Source of the DNA: Paroedura picta
Lineage: Eukaryota > Chordata > Lepidosauria > Squamata > Gekkonidae
Direction of reading: 5' to 3'
DNA: 64,000 nt
NCBI RefSeq assembly: GCF_049243985.1
Contig: NC_135376.1
Location: 38,917,001 to 38,981,000 of the forward strand
Below, in pieces: positions 1 through 12,008 of this stretch (positions are counted from its first letter, which is position 1; each line of letters starts with the position of its first letter). The notes below the pieces were generated by a model, which worked only from the letters and a program-made list of their open reading frames with translations, was not told where the DNA came from and did not search any database. Made by a program: the position numbers and the translations under genes.

Positions 1-2639
1 ATATCACTTAGGCCCTCTGGCACAAAGCACCTCCTGTCTTATTAATATCTCCTACGTTTCCTAGTAAGGAAGCTTAGGAGAAAAACAGAATGGGGAAAGG
101 AGAGAAGGGAAGAGACATCCTTTAGAACTGAGAAGAAATGGAGCCACAGAGATTCATTGTTGTCTTGTCAATAAAAGCCCACTATTTTAATGCCTACATA
201 AGATGCAACGTATCCCAAGTGGGAGATGACCAAACAAAAACAGCATGCCTCTATTCTGCATCTATCTGAACTCCAGGCACAGAGAAAGTAGACATATAAT
301 TGACTAAGCTTTTCAAGAGGTTTTAAAACTCGGGAGAAATTCTTTCTGACCTTTTCATAACTGTTCAGCCCTCCCCATCTCCGTCCATCTTGATAGCTGC
401 TTCATCTTCTGAACTTCCTTGGAGGCCTCCATCATTCTGATAAAGAGATGCAGGAAACCTTATTAACACGCAGGGAGGCCCTGATTGGGAAGAAAACATT
501 TTTTCTCTGGGAACTTAAAAAAAAAAAACTTCTCAGACTACATGCTGAGAGATGAATTTCTTTTGGGGGGACAAATTAACAGGATGAAGATGGCCATTTT
601 CACACCTGCCAAGAAGGGGCAAGATAGGTAGTTTATGGCTCAACTCAGGATATCCAAATAAGGATGTGTGCATTAATATGATTGACAAAAGAGATCCATG
701 TGGGGATAAGGTGAAGTGCAAGTCTCCTGCTGGGACAGGGAGAAGGAAAAGGTCTGTCTGCACATCCTGTCAGAAGCCTGTGAGCCAAGATACAGGGAAC
801 AGGGAGCAGTGGAGGGTAGCCTGTCTCCTTCCCCCGTCCTCTCATTTTCACGGCTGTGTCCATTCCAGGGAAGGGAATGGCAAGGTAACTCTAGGGACTG
901 TCGAACTTAGTTTTCTTTTATTTATATGTTTTCTTTTATTTTCTTGGCTTTGTTAACACCCTGTAATTATGCAGTTCAATATAGTTTTCCTATACACTTG
1001 TGCTCCAGTCAATTGTGACTGTATTTTAGTAAATAAAGATCTTTTCCTTTCAAAGATCCCAGATGGTGCTCAAAGCTCTCACACAGGCACTCGACTGCTC
1101 TTCCATGCGTCGAAAAGAAACTCCTGACTAGGCTACAGACAGTGAGCTAGCCAAGGAGAGGGGAGAGGAGGGGGCAATATGCTCAGAGAGACCCTGTCTG
1201 TGCTTCAAGTTGCAGGCAGAATAAGGTGTCTGAGTGGGGATGGCTCCTGAAGAAGGAAAGTGAGAAGGAAGGCTGGGGGGGAGAAGAAGGCCTCCCTCAC
1301 ACATGTAGATTCCCCCCCCCCCCACCTCTCAAGCAAGGGCAGGGTGAAGAAGGGAAGGAGGGATCCTTTTACAAAAATTAGAAAGCATTCTTTCTGAGCT
1401 TATTGTACATGTAATTCTGTCCCTTCCCATCTCCTTGTGCCTTATTAGCCACTTTGTCTCCAGAATCTCCTAAGACCATTTAATGACCTCAGAAAAAGCT
1501 CTGCAGATGAAAGAACCCAAGTGTGCCTGCATAAACAATTTTCATTATCTAGTTTACAGTGTGTCCATCTGTTCAAGGCCTGCGATGACTATCTAATATC
1601 AAAAATGTCAGCAGCCTATAGTGGACTGGTGGGGAGTGTATGCCAAAATCACTTCAGCATTCTGGATATTTTTCACTGAGACAAGCTGTTCTATTATTAG
1701 GAAAGGTGAGCTGACCTTCCTCAGATGGCGAATGCTACCAGTTATTTTGCTCAGTATATTTTTACCACCCTGGGGCATCATTTGAGTTCTCTGCCTCAGG
1801 CACCAAAATCTGTCTCTCCTTGGTGGACAAGACACTTTCCTTAGGCTTATATGTTTCTACCAGCTAGTGACAATTTATCCCCCCCCCCTCATTTTCCTCT
1901 CAAGAATTTTAACTCATATTCTATATTGCTCTGTTTATTATGAATTCCCTTTCGAGATGCAACTTCATAATATGCTGGATATCCTAGATTGGATCCCTTA
2001 ACAGCTTTAATTTTATTTAAAGGCAATCAAGGGGATTAGATTATTTGTATCAGGATGCTGGTGTGGGTTGGGTGGGTAGGTAATCCTTTTTCTCTGCCAT
2101 TTTCTTGATTGATAAAATGAGGGAAAAACTCCAGGCAATTGGCTGACCTTAATTATCCTTATTTTTATTTTGCAAACGGGTTCCAGATAAACTATATAAT
2201 TCTATTCCCCTATATAATTCTATTCTATATAATTCTATTTCTTTCTTTTTCAGTGATATTATTTCAAATATATAAAGTGCCTCTAATTCTTTCAACTGTT
2301 TCATATAAAATGTCCTGACCAGCTCAAACTTTCTGGGAGATTTTCTAACAGCTCACAGGCTTCTGAAACCATTGATGAGATTGCTCCCCAACACCCTCTC
2401 TGTTCCTGTCCAAAGCCAGCTCTGTGTTGCACAAACTGAAAAAGGAACTGAGATGGCTAGTGTGAGTTTGATGGAAAACCCATGATGAAACTTCAAGAAA
2501 CTTCAAGAATATCCTACAAGACACAAAGGCCACAGAAATATTTTGCAACCTCTATTGTCTCTGCTAGTTCATGCCCAGCACTATTATTCAAAACAATTTG
2601 GTTGTTAACATCCTTAACAACAGGATCATCCAATATTAT
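1..2639. other. Gene-free stretch, nothing firmly identified
   Basis: I see no exon with recognisable homology and no complete repeat here. There are poly-C/poly-G runs near 1313-1322 and 1881-1888, and a short AT-rich direct repeat of the type CTATATAATTCTATT near 2194-2240. On human synteny the neighbour on this side would be DGKG, but no DGKG exon is visible. Confidence 0.5.
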
Positions 2640-4345
2640 TCAACTGGATATGAGCTGTGAGGCTTTAGCAAGCTTTGCAAAGAAAATCTTGTCAGAACCT
2701 CTCAGCTGACTTTGATACAGTAAGAGAACTGAAGGCCCCTTGGTCATTAGGCTGCTTCTGGATTTATCTGGCCCAGCCAACAGCTCTGGATTTATCTGGC
2801 CCAGCCAACTACCACCTAGTTTTGTGAGTGTAATTCCTAGGTAAGGTAGTTGAGCATGTGGTAAGAGAGCAGCTTCAGAGCTTCCTGGAAGATACATTGG
2901 CTCTTGAATCTGACTTCTGACCTTGTCACTGGGGGGAAACAGCTCTAGTTACTCTCACAGGCAATCTGTAGACAACTGGAACTAGGTGGGTCAATGCTGC
3001 TGTTGACATAACAGCAGTGTTCAACACTATCGATCATGAGCTATTAGCTCACCGCCTAGCCAATATGGGGATTCAGGGTAACACTTTGTAATCTCCTTTC
3101 GCCAAGATCAGGGGCAGGGGGATGGCATTAGGAAAGAAAACCTCCCAGCAGTATATCCTAATATGTGGGTCCCACTGGGAGCTATTGTCTTTCCAGTGTT
3201 GTTTTAACATCTACGTGCACCCCCTTGCCCAACTTGTCCAGAGTTTCAGGCTTGGGTGTCACCAATATGCTGATGATTCCTAACTATATCTGTTGATGGG
3301 TGGCCATCTGTCTATACTCCCAGGTTCTTTGTCCAAATGTCTGGAGGTCATAGTGGACTGGCTCAAGCAGACTCAGCTGACGTTGAATCCAACAAAGATG
3401 GAGGCCTTCTGGTTGAGTCAGCATGCCCCAGGTGAATCAGTGCTACCCCCAACTCTTGATGGGGTCCAATGAACCATCAAGAGGCTGGGTGTGACCTGGA
3501 TGCCTCATTATCCGTAGAGGCTCTGGTCAAAAACATTGTGTGTCAGTTTTATCATCTTCATCAGGCATATCAATTAACATCTTACCTGTTGACATCCAAC
3601 CTAGCTATGGTGATCCATGCAATGATCACCTCAAGACTAGATTGCTGTACCTTGCTCTACACAGGGCTGCCCTTGAAGTTGCTCCAGAAACTTCAACTGG
3701 TCCAAAATGCAGCAGCATGGGTCCTAACTGGGACCCAATGGAGAGTGCATATCGTACTGGTACTCTCTCAACTGAATTGGCTCCAGATTGAAGACGAGAT
3801 CAAGTCCAAGGTATTGGTTATTACCTTCAAAGTCCTAAACGATCTGGAACCATCGAACTTACAAGACTGCCTTTCCCCTTGAGAGCACTGTGGTCAACCA
3901 ACCAAAATCTACTTAGGATCATCATCCCTAAAGAGATAAAACTGGCTTCCATTAGAACTAGGGCCTTTTAGCCTTGGCCCAGCCTGGTGGGATGATCTGC
4001 CTAATGAGATCAGAGCCCTGCAGGACCTCAAATTGTTCTGCAGGGCTTGCAAGACAGAGTTGGTCTCCCAGGCCTGTGGGTGAGGTCGGAAGATTACATC
4101 AAAACTTTGCTGGCATCCCTGCCTATACTCACTCATTCAAATCTACTGAAGATTGCACTTTATGACCCACCTTTTCCCACCTCCTGGAAATCGGAGATGA
4201 ACTGAGCAGGCTGGTGCTATTTGTTTCTAATAATGATCATTTGTATTTTAAATTTTATATTTATTATTATACTATTTTACTTGTATTAACTTTTGTGAGC
4301 CACCCTGAGTCCTAGGGGAAGAGTGGCATATAAATGCTAAAATAA
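2640..4345 (+). mobile_element. Decayed L2-clade LINE, 3' part of reverse transcriptase and tail
   Basis: Translated pieces show the L2-type reverse transcriptase: a FNTIDHELLAHRLA block near 3020-3060, a QYADDS catalytic box near 3261-3280, and the typical downstream block (SRLDCCTLLYTGLPLK, LQLVQNAAAWVLTGT) at about 3630-3750, ending in LNDLEPSNLQDCLSP. The 3' end near 4290-4345 has the family's GAGCCACCCTGAGTC sequence followed by a TATAAATGCTAAAATAAATAAA-like tail. Several frame breaks show it is dead. A 28-bp unit containing CTGGATTTATCTGGCCCAGC is tandemly duplicated at about 2756-2811. The 5' limit is approximate. Confidence 0.85.
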
Positions 4346-5614
4346 ATAAAATAAAAAATGTCCCTTGCCCCAAACTACTATTTGCTCCAATAAGGAAATA
4401 AAACAGGCTGTCTATCATTATTCATTACTGGGGTTAATAGCATCTCGGAGGTTACTTCCGTTCAGGAAATGACACGGAGAAAGGGTGACCGCCCCCAACA
4501 ACATGGCTCTCATTCACATTGGACCCCTTTGGCTGCTTTTAAATAAAACATGAGGAAAGCCATTTGTGGATCTCCCACATCTTGACTATCTTCTCTGTTT
4601 ATCTGTCAAAGCTTTTCACCAGGACCAAGCTTCCCTTGGCTGGAAGGTCTCACCAACTCCCTCAGCAGTTCCCTCAGTCACCACATCAGGTTTCCGAACA
4701 CACTGCTAGCTCAGCTACATGGCTGTCATGAGGGGTATTCAAGCAGTTACTCTTTTTCTGAATTCACCAGCACTTCTCAAGCAGGCCGCTCACTGTATTG
4801 CCACTTCGGATTCCACTGCACAGGCTGCCAGGCTGCCCACCTGGGATGACATTTTCCCAGAATTCCCCACATTAAGGGCCTGGTCTTTTATTATTTAATC
4901 CCTTCCTCTTGCTGAGCTTTACTCAGTCTTATTCAGATTCACCAGTATATTATGAGAGTTGGTCTCCTTGTATGCATCCGGTAGTGTGATTAAAATATTC
5001 AAGACAAATGCTAATAACAATTCTCTGTTCTCAAAAGACTAAAAGGAGAGAAGGGGTACTTTTAAAGTTTTGGCTTATGGTCATATATATGCTATAGTCA
5101 AAGCAGCAAGACACCTTTGGAAGTGCCAGTACTTAAGAAAAGGCAAGATAATCAGCAGAGAGAGGCTACTTTTCTTTTGTGACTTTCTCTTTTTACAGCA
5201 CAGCTCCCTGCACAGACTTTTCTGAAGAGGAATCAAAAGCAAAGAGAGAAGCATTCTTGTCAGGGAGTTTGGCTAGAACAATAGATGGGCTGCAGATTTC
5301 AAAGGTGTTTTCAGATGTTTTCAAATCAATCTCTGTGCCAGATTTCAATGAAATATGAACTCAGACAACTTGATGTTAACCCCGGTCCAATAGAGATGTC
5401 AGAAATACCGTCTTCAGTTCAAAAGCAGAAAAGCAACAGAGTCAGGAAATCATCTGTTGGCTGGCTTGACAGTGAAAGCAATTGACATCTTCAGCACAAT
5501 AGAGCTGGCAGGGCAATTCAGGGTGGGAAGAAAAGTGGAAACCAGTGGAGGCACAGAACTACTGATGCAATACCTGGAAAGAGCCCCAAAGACTTTAAGA
5601 ACATACAAATGTAA
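4346..5614. other. Gene-free stretch, no recognised element
   Basis: No ORF with homology, no SINE head or box, and no terminal inverted repeat was recognised. The stretch is probably ordinary intergenic sequence. Confidence 0.4.
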
Positions 5615-5708
5615 GAAGAGATTTGTTGAATCAGACCAGGGGTCCATCCAGCCCAGCATCCTTTTTCACACAATGGCTATCCAGTTGCCCTGGATCAAGG
5701 GTAGAAGA
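5615..5708. repeat. Fragment of an interspersed repeat shared with 58500-58600
   Basis: The block reads AAGAACATACAAATGTAAGA, followed by CAGCCCAGCATCCTTTTTCA. It is closely matched near 58503-58570 (AAGAACATAAACACAGCC and CAGCCCAGCATCCTTTTTCA). It looks like the terminal part of an old CR1/L3-like LINE or a SINE derived from one. Confidence 0.6.
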
Positions 5709-5741
5709 AGAATCTAAATAAATAAAATAAATAAATAAAAA

Positions 5742-6014
5742 GTAGAAGAAGAAGAGTTGGTTCTTATATGCCGCTTTTCCCTACCCGAAGGAGGCTCAAA
5801 GCGGCTTACAGTGGCCTTCCCATTCCTCTCCCCTCAACAGGCACCCTGTGGGGTGGGTGAGGCTGAGAGAGCCCTGATATCACTGCTGGGTCAGAACAGT
5901 TTTATCAGTGCCGTGGCGAGCCCAAGGTCACCCAGCTGGTTGCATGTGGGGGAGCGCAGAATCGAACCTGGCATGCCAGATTAGAAGTCCGCACTCCTAA
6001 CCACTACACCAAAC
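5742..6014 (-). mobile_element. tRNA-derived SINE, near full length
   Basis: On the minus strand the element starts with a tRNA-like head (A-box region TTTGGTGTAGTGGTTAGGAG, B-box GGTTCGATTC), then a conserved body containing CTGACCCAGCAGTGATATCA, and ends in AAGAACCAACTCTTCTTCTT. Relatives of the same family occur at 25404, 38672, 58215 and 60266. Its head abuts half of a palindromic MITE starting near 6016. Confidence 0.88.
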
Positions 6015-6015
6015 T

Positions 6016-6077
6016 GGCAGGGGCTCATGGGAATTGTAGTCCATGAACATCTGGAGGACCACAGGTTGACTACTCCT
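6016..6077. mobile_element. Half copy of the palindromic hAT-like MITE
   Basis: The sequence GGGGCTCATGGGAATTGTAG followed by CATCTGGAGGACCACAGG matches the right half of the complete MITEs at 8991, 35741 and 60061. Only one arm remains, joined directly to a SINE head, which suggests a SINE insertion into the MITE or a deletion junction. Confidence 0.75.
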
Positions 6078-6882
6078 ACCCTGGATGGCCAATAAAGAAA
6101 GCCTCCCAGCATTGGCTTTACTCTTCTCTGATGGAAGCAAAACAGTAGGGAATGGGGGGGGGGTAGGAATACTTCTGGTGAAATATAAGAGTCCAGGATT
6201 ACCCTGGTTCAAACTTCAACCTTGAAGTGACAAAGCATCTTTGGGCAAAGCACCATCTCTTGAACTTCACACCTCCTCTGCAATAAGGAGATAGGAAGAC
6301 TGTTCTCCTGGGCAGGGCTAGGGCAATACTTATTGAGATAATAACGTATGTGGAGTGTTTTGGATACTCATCAAATTAGTATGTAAATTCTAAGGATTAA
6401 GCCTGAGTTAGGAAAAGTCGGATAATTATAGACTATCCTTATGATCTATATGTGATTTTAATAATTCTGTGAAATTCCAACTCTAATCAAGATTGCAAGT
6501 CACATAAAGGTAGAGTCATCTATGGCAGGGAACACTCATCCTGCGGTCAATATTTTGCTATGGGTACTAGTAATAAAGAATTTTCCTCCTCCTATTGCTG
6601 TTTAAAATTAAGAAGCACATTAAGAATGGCAGGTGACTTTAGGTTCAGCAGAAAAAATGTTGGGAAATGCCTTTTTAAAGTGATAGTGGAAGCCATGCAG
6701 GAATTGATTCAGATGGGGGTGACAGGGGGAGAAGATATAGATGTCTCCTCTTGCCCTGTTATTAACCCTCAAAGGAAAAAAATGGCCAGCAAGATTCAAG
6801 AAGTCAGTCTTTCCCCACCACCCTTTTAGGGCTAATAAGAGTACAAAGTGGTCAGTTTCCAATGACAGAACCATACAGGTCC
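6078..6882. other. Gene-free stretch
   Basis: There is a G-run near 6152-6164 and otherwise AT-rich sequence. The 159-codon minus-strand ORF spanning 6620-7099 overlaps the MITE at 6883-7006 and has no recognisable homology, so I do not call a gene. Confidence 0.45.
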
Positions 6883-7006
6883 CCATTCTATACACATTGG
6901 ATAATACACTTTCAGTGCACTTTAGAAGCAGATTATCCTGTTCTGCACAGGAAAATCCAGCTGCAAAAGCACATTGAAAGTGCCTTATCCAATCTGTGCA
7001 GAATGG
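6883..7006. mobile_element. Short DNA-transposon (MITE) with 35-bp terminal inverted repeats
   Basis: The left arm at 6883-6917 (CCATTCTATACACATTGG, ATAATACACTTTCAGTG) is the inverse complement of the right arm at 6972-7006 with about six mismatches. The interior is 54 bp. I recognise no coding sequence, and the flanks do not give a clear target-site duplication. It is a non-autonomous element, superfamily unsure. Confidence 0.75.
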
Positions 7007-7161
7007 ACAGATAGGAAGAGTTAGGCCTCTCTTCTCCCCATAGCCACAATCTGAATTACTGATTTGCCCTAAGTTAAGCGTTATGTGTGAATGTGCCAAA
7101 GTGTTCCAAAAATGTACTTAAACCAACTTGACTGGAGACTGTGGCAAGATACAGAAAGTCG

Positions 7162-7354
7162 CATGCAAAAATTGGAATTCCAAAGGCTATTTAAAGTCCA
7201 ATAATACATTCTTTTATTTCTTCTGTAATAATTTTCAATATATTATCCAAAATAATTGTTATTAGTATTCACAATCAAAACGGGTTCCCAGGTAAACTCT
7301 CTCCCATTTTCCCTGTCTTCTTTAAATAGCCTGTGTAATTCCAATTTTTGCATG
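7162..7354. repeat. Inverted repeat with 34-bp arms and a 125-bp spacer
   Basis: The left arm 7162-7195 (CATGCAAAAATTGGAATTCC, AAAGGCTATTTAAA) and the right arm 7321-7354 are inverse complements differing at only two positions. The spacer is AT-rich. The arms could be the ends of a small DNA transposon or an inverted duplication. Confidence 0.85.
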
Positions 7355-7463
7355 GGACTGTGATACACAAAGAATTGACAGTTCATTAGGAGAATACAGA
7401 AAGTGAATTTCAGTGAAGCCTCACCTGTGCTGCCTGCAAAGTACTGAAAAACCACTGTCAGTA

Positions 7464-7570
7464 TGCTTAAGCAAAGTCTGAGTCCAGAGGCACCTTTAAG
7501 ACCAACAAGGTCCAGAGACACCCCCGCAAAAGCTTGCATCTTGCCTTGGACTTAAAGGCTCCACTGAACT
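7464..7570. repeat. Fragment of a common interspersed repeat
   Basis: It contains AGTCCAGAGGCACCTTTAAG, followed by ACCAACAAGGTCCAGAGA. Similar wording occurs in inverse orientation near 30745-30790 (AATAAAACCGTGTTGG, TTAAAGGAGCCACTGG). It is an unclassified reptile repeat. Confidence 0.5.
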
Positions 7571-8990
7571 CAAACTTTGTTCTGCCGCTTCCAATCCACG
7601 CAGCTACCCACCTGCGTCGGTACACTTTGTCAAAGTTCCCCGGCGCTAGTTGGCAGAGCCAATCTCTAAAGAACCATTTAGACAAAGCAGAGGGGGGAGA
7701 TCCCTGCCAGGCCTGAAGAGCTGGCTGCCTGCCCTGTGGATTAAGGATGATGGAGGGAAAGAATTAATTCCTTCAGTGTAATTAACAACTGGACCAGTTC
7801 TGGAGGATCTTGGGCTGGTAATGAACCATGGCACCACTTTAATTTCTTTCTTGCCCCACCGTCTTGTTATTAAAACCAAGAATACTTTCCATCAAATATC
7901 CCTTAAAGGGGAAAAGGATAGAGAGAGAGGAAGGGCACCGGATTTGTCTCAATGGAACATGATAAATTAGACTTTGCAGGATAAAGAGAGAAGGGGCGAA
8001 GAGGAGGGCACGGACTGTGAATTTTTATATACAATCCATGTAGAGTATGTGTGTGTGCATGTGTGTGTGTGTGTATATATATACTCACATATATTCTCTT
8101 TTGGAATGACCTCCTTCTGCCCCATCCATCAGCCTGGGGTTGGCTTATTCTAACTAGAAGATTCTTTTCTTCTGTCTAACAGGCCCATCAGACACAATCT
8201 GCATGCCAATTACTGGAACAGACCCCCTGATACTGAAAAATGGAAATTAGCTGTCAAGGCAAGGCATCAGCTGAGCAGTTCCGATCGCTGGCTCTCAGTC
8301 TGTGGCTCATATCCATATGCACTCTCTTCTGCGTGCGGCTCCGACAAGGGAGCCCCCACTGGAAAAAGTAATCTAAAAAAAAGAAATTCCTCTCCAACAC
8401 CTACCACACTTTATTGTTATTCGTATTAGTTGCCAACATTGGGGCACAATGTGAAATTCACCAGAGGGCAAGAGCTGTTTGGAGGGGAGAGAAAGGAATT
8501 CTGATAATTGCATTTTTGGTGCTAGGCAGATCAAGCAATCCAATAAAAGGGCACTCAAAGAAAATGCTAATGTGGGACAAGTGGAACAAGCAAGCAAAAT
8601 GGCTTCTCTGCCCTCTAATCTTGCTCGGCTTTCCCATTGACATTTGCATACCTGGTCCACCTATCTAGGCACCCATGTGCAGCACATGTCCATGTGAACA
8701 TGGGTCTGTTTTGTCCTAAAAGAAGCACTGACCCGAGAGCTCTCGATCTCCAGAGCAGCCCTAGCAGATGCAAGACAAAGCAGACACAAGGGTATATTTG
8801 AATATGTTCCTATCCTAGGTTGTTTTGAATTTCATATTAGGCTGTACTATCCTATGAAACTCCTCCTGAATGTTCACTGGTTTGTTATGATGGTGATGAT
8901 GAGAGACAGTGTAAGATGCTAACTACGTTATGATTTGAGAATAAGTGCCATTATTAGGTTCCATTCATACATACAACAGATGGTCTAGAA
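7571..8990. other. Gene-free stretch with a GT/TA microsatellite
   Basis: A (GT)n run followed by (TA)n lies at about 8047-8082. No exon or complete repeat was recognised elsewhere in this stretch. Confidence 0.45.
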
Positions 8991-9129
8991 CAGGGGCAGC
9001 CAAACTGTGGCTCTCCAGATGTCCACGGAGTACAATTACCATGAGCCTCTGCCAGTATGGCCAGTTGGCAGGGGCTCATGCTAACTGTAGTCCATGAACA
9101 TCTGGAGAGCCACAGTCTGGCTGCCCCTG
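8991..9129. mobile_element. Palindromic hAT-like MITE, complete
   Basis: The element is a near-perfect palindrome from CAGGGGCAGCCAAACTGTGG to its inverse complement ending CTGCCCCTG. The flanks GTCTAGAA (8983-8990) and GTCTAGAG (9130-9137) form an 8-bp target-site duplication with one difference. The 5'-CAGGGG terminus and 8-bp duplication indicate the hAT superfamily. Sister copies lie at 35741-35878 and 60061-60196. Confidence 0.9.
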
Positions 9130-9379
9130 GTCTAGAGTAAGCATGAGATCTCACCAGGTTACTGTCTTATGTAAAAAGAAGATTCTGTCTAAAGTTCCTG
9201 GAAGTGCAGAGTCCTTACATTATGACTACAGGTCAATATAAGCAAATGGACAATGGCCAGTTCTTCTGCTTGGAAATATACCACAGGATTTTTCAGTAAA
9301 TAATGAAACCAATTCAAATTAGCTACTTATAGGGCAGCACATCAACACCTCTGCCAGTAACTTGTTCTTCTTTGTACTG

Positions 9380-11225
9380 ATGGCCTGCCTGGGAAGGATG
9401 GGTCAAATAGAACCAAGGGTAAGAGGTTTCAGGTGCCTATAGACCAATGCTGAAAACATAGGCAATAAAAAGGAAGAGCTCGAGCTTCTCATGAGGACAG
9501 AGACATATGATTTTAGTAGGCATTACAGAAACCTGGTGGAATGATTCCCGGGACTGGAATGCAGTTATAGATGTGAGTTATTCAAAAGAAAAAAAAGGTC
9601 AAAGAGGAGGTGGACTGATGCTGTATGTGAGGAGAGGGCTTGCTGGTCAAGAGATACTAGAGGAAAATAGTGACACTAAACTATCTGGGTGAAGGAAGGG
9701 AAAAACAAGGAGTTTAGTGGTTGGTGTCTGCTACAGACCACATAACCAGTGTGAAGATGTGGATGCTGCCCTCCTTAAGCAGCTTGATAGAATATCTGGG
9801 CAACAAGACCCTGTAATTATGGGTGACTTCAGTTTCCCTGATATGTGGTGGGAAACAAACTCTGATAAGCATCCTGAATTAGGCAACTTTCTGGCCTGCA
9901 TGGCTGATAATTTCATTTATAAATTGGTGGAAGAATCTATGAGAGGCTTGGCCATACTGGACTTAATACTGACCAACAGGCAAGAGCTGGTGGATGGGAC
10001 AGGTGGTTACCCTGGTGGGAGTGACTATGTCCTCCTAGAATTTCTTATGAGATAGGTGGCCAAGGAAATTCCTAGTCAGACATGTCTGTTAAGCTTTCAT
10101 AGGGTGGACTTCAATAAATCAGAGATGTGATGAGAGTCATCCCATGGAACAGAATGCTGGAAGAGAAAGGAGCAAGTGGTGGGTGGGCTCTTTTTAAACA
10201 AGAGTTATTGCATGCTCAAGCCATGACTATTCCAGCAAGACAGAAACATGGTAGGGGATCCAAGAAGCCTTTTTGTATGAACAGAGACCTTCAGGAGGAA
10301 CTAAGGAAGAACAAGGAAATGTTCAAGAAATGGAGGGAAGGACAGACCTCTAAAGAAGGGTATCTGCAAGTTACAAGACACTGCAGGTCAGCCATCAGAG
10401 AGGCCATAGTGGGGAGTGAGCTGAGACAGGCCAGGGAAGCCCACTATGACAAGAAAAGCCTTTTCAGATATGTGAGGAGCAAACATAAGGTAAACGACAT
10501 GAAGATGGAGAAACTCTGACAGAGGACGGAGAGAAAACAAAGTCTCAGTACCTATTTTGCCTCTGTGTTTTTCCATAAAAATACAAATATATCTACGGAT
10601 GGTAGTACACAAGGTCTAAGGGGCATCTGGCTGCACTAGATGAGTTCAAATCCTCTGGGCCAGATGGTGTGTACCCAAGAGTGCTCAAAGAACTTTCTGG
10701 AGAGCTTGCGGAACCCTTGTCCATCACCTTTAGGACATCTTGGAGGAATGGAGAGGTGTCAGAAGACTGGAGAGCGAATGTTATCCCGATCGTCAAAAAA
10801 GGGAGGACAGATGACCTGGGAAACTACAGGCTAGTGAGTCTGACCTTAATTGCAGAGAGGATAATGGAGCAAATTTTCAAGGGGGCAATCTGCAATCATC
10901 TGGAGAACCATTTGTAGATCCAGGGAAGTCAGCACATATTTGTCTCCAACAGATCCTTCCAGACCAACCTGGTTTCCTTCTTTGATCAAATGATGGGCTT
11001 ATTAGATCATGGAAACTCAGTGGATGTTGTTTTCTTGGATTTCAGTAAGGTTTTTGACAAGGTTCCCCATGATCTGATGTGTAAACTGGAGGACTGTAGT
11101 CTGGATTTTCAGATGGTTAGGTGTTTAGGGAACTGGCTAGACAACCTGACTCAAAGAGTGTTTGTCAATGGTATTTCATCAGAGTGGAAGGGGGTGAGCA
11201 GGGGGTGCCACAGGGCTCTAGTACC
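9380..11225 (+). mobile_element. CR1 LINE, endonuclease to mid reverse transcriptase, 3' half missing
   Basis: Translation gives the CR1 ORF2 order. The endonuclease starts near 9500 with VGITETWWNDSRDWNAVID, then VVGVCYRPHNQ and VIMGDFSFPDMWWE near 9820. ILDLILTNRQELVDG lies near 9960. The linker (PWNRMLEE, FCMNRDLQEELRKNKEMFKKW) lies at 10145-10340. The reverse transcriptase follows with SSGPDGVYPRVLKEL near 10650 and VVFLDFSKVFDKVPHDLM near 11025-11080, ending at a VPQGS-like motif near 11210. No YADD region or CR1 3' tail follows. Stops and frameshifts make it a pseudo-copy. Losing the 3' half is unusual because LINEs normally lose the 5' end. Confidence 0.92.
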
Positions 11226-11289
11226 AATGACCTCGCAAACAAGAAGGGCCAGAAAGGCATTGCACCGACATTCCCTCTGGCCCATGGAG

Positions 11290-11360
11290 CTGGTCAGGAA
11301 GTGCATAGGGCTGCCAGCTCTGGGTTGGGAAATACCTGGAGAACTCTGATCAACCCCTGT
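11290..11360. repeat. Terminal fragment of the GGGTTGCC-type repeat
   Basis: The sequence AGGGCTGCCAGCTCTGGGTT, followed by GGGAAATACCTGGAGAA, is the inverse of the right end of the elements at 34037-34255 and 37478-37980. Only the end is present. Confidence 0.55.
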
Positions 11361-11410
11361 CAAAACTGGCAGGGGAATTGGAATGATATTCTATTATATT
11401 ATTACTAGTA

Positions 11411-11500
11411 ATCAAGCCCGCTGCAGCTAAATGCAGCGGGTGCTAGACCACGGAGCCTCCGCAGCCGTGCGGAGCGCGGCTGCCGGGGCTCCGTGCGTCA
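11411..11500. repeat. GC-rich block folding into nested hairpins
   Basis: Three perfect stems are visible. CCCGCTGCA (11417-11425) pairs with TGCAGCGGG (11432-11440). CACGGAGCC (11449-11457) pairs with GGCTCCGTG (11487-11495). Inside the latter, GCAGCCG (11461-11467) pairs with CGGCTGC (11477-11483). It lies just downstream of an AT-rich stretch. It may be the end of an unclassified non-autonomous transposon. Confidence 0.65.
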
Positions 11501-11958
11501 GGGGGCTGACGCTGTGTTTGTTTTAGAAGTTGCTTTGGGTCCACATTGGGGATAAAAGTAAGAGATACTCCCAACTGGGGTCAATCATTACTTTAACAGG
11601 TTTAAATAATGCATTTTTAAAAAGTGAGTAATTGCACTGGGGATTTGGAGGAAGGAGTAATTGAAGATGCATGGGGGGCAGCCATTCAGCACTGCACCAA
11701 TCCCTTCTGGTGCCAACTTCTAAAACCAACTAGACAGGAGACATGAATAGGGAATTTGAGCTGACCCTTTCTCTTCAGTCCTAGCCCTCTGTGCTGGGCC
11801 CTGTGTTAGTGAAGGCCCCTCCTTCCACATCATCCACCCCCCCCCCCTTCATCTTCCTCCCCATGTCATTCACCCTTTGCCTCACCTCTTAAAACCAGTC
11901 AGACCATCTTACTGTATTTCCATTGATTCCACCCCCCATAGGGGCACAGCAGAGGTCC

Positions 11959-12008
<50 letters not shown>

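Noticed and set aside
6620-7099. 159-codon minus-strand ORF
   Set aside because: It runs through a MITE with inverted repeats and shows no recognisable domain.
11121-11408. 95-codon ORF after the CR1 reverse transcriptase
   Set aside because: It crosses the CR1 break near 11225 into unrelated repeat sequence, so it is a chance fusion frame.
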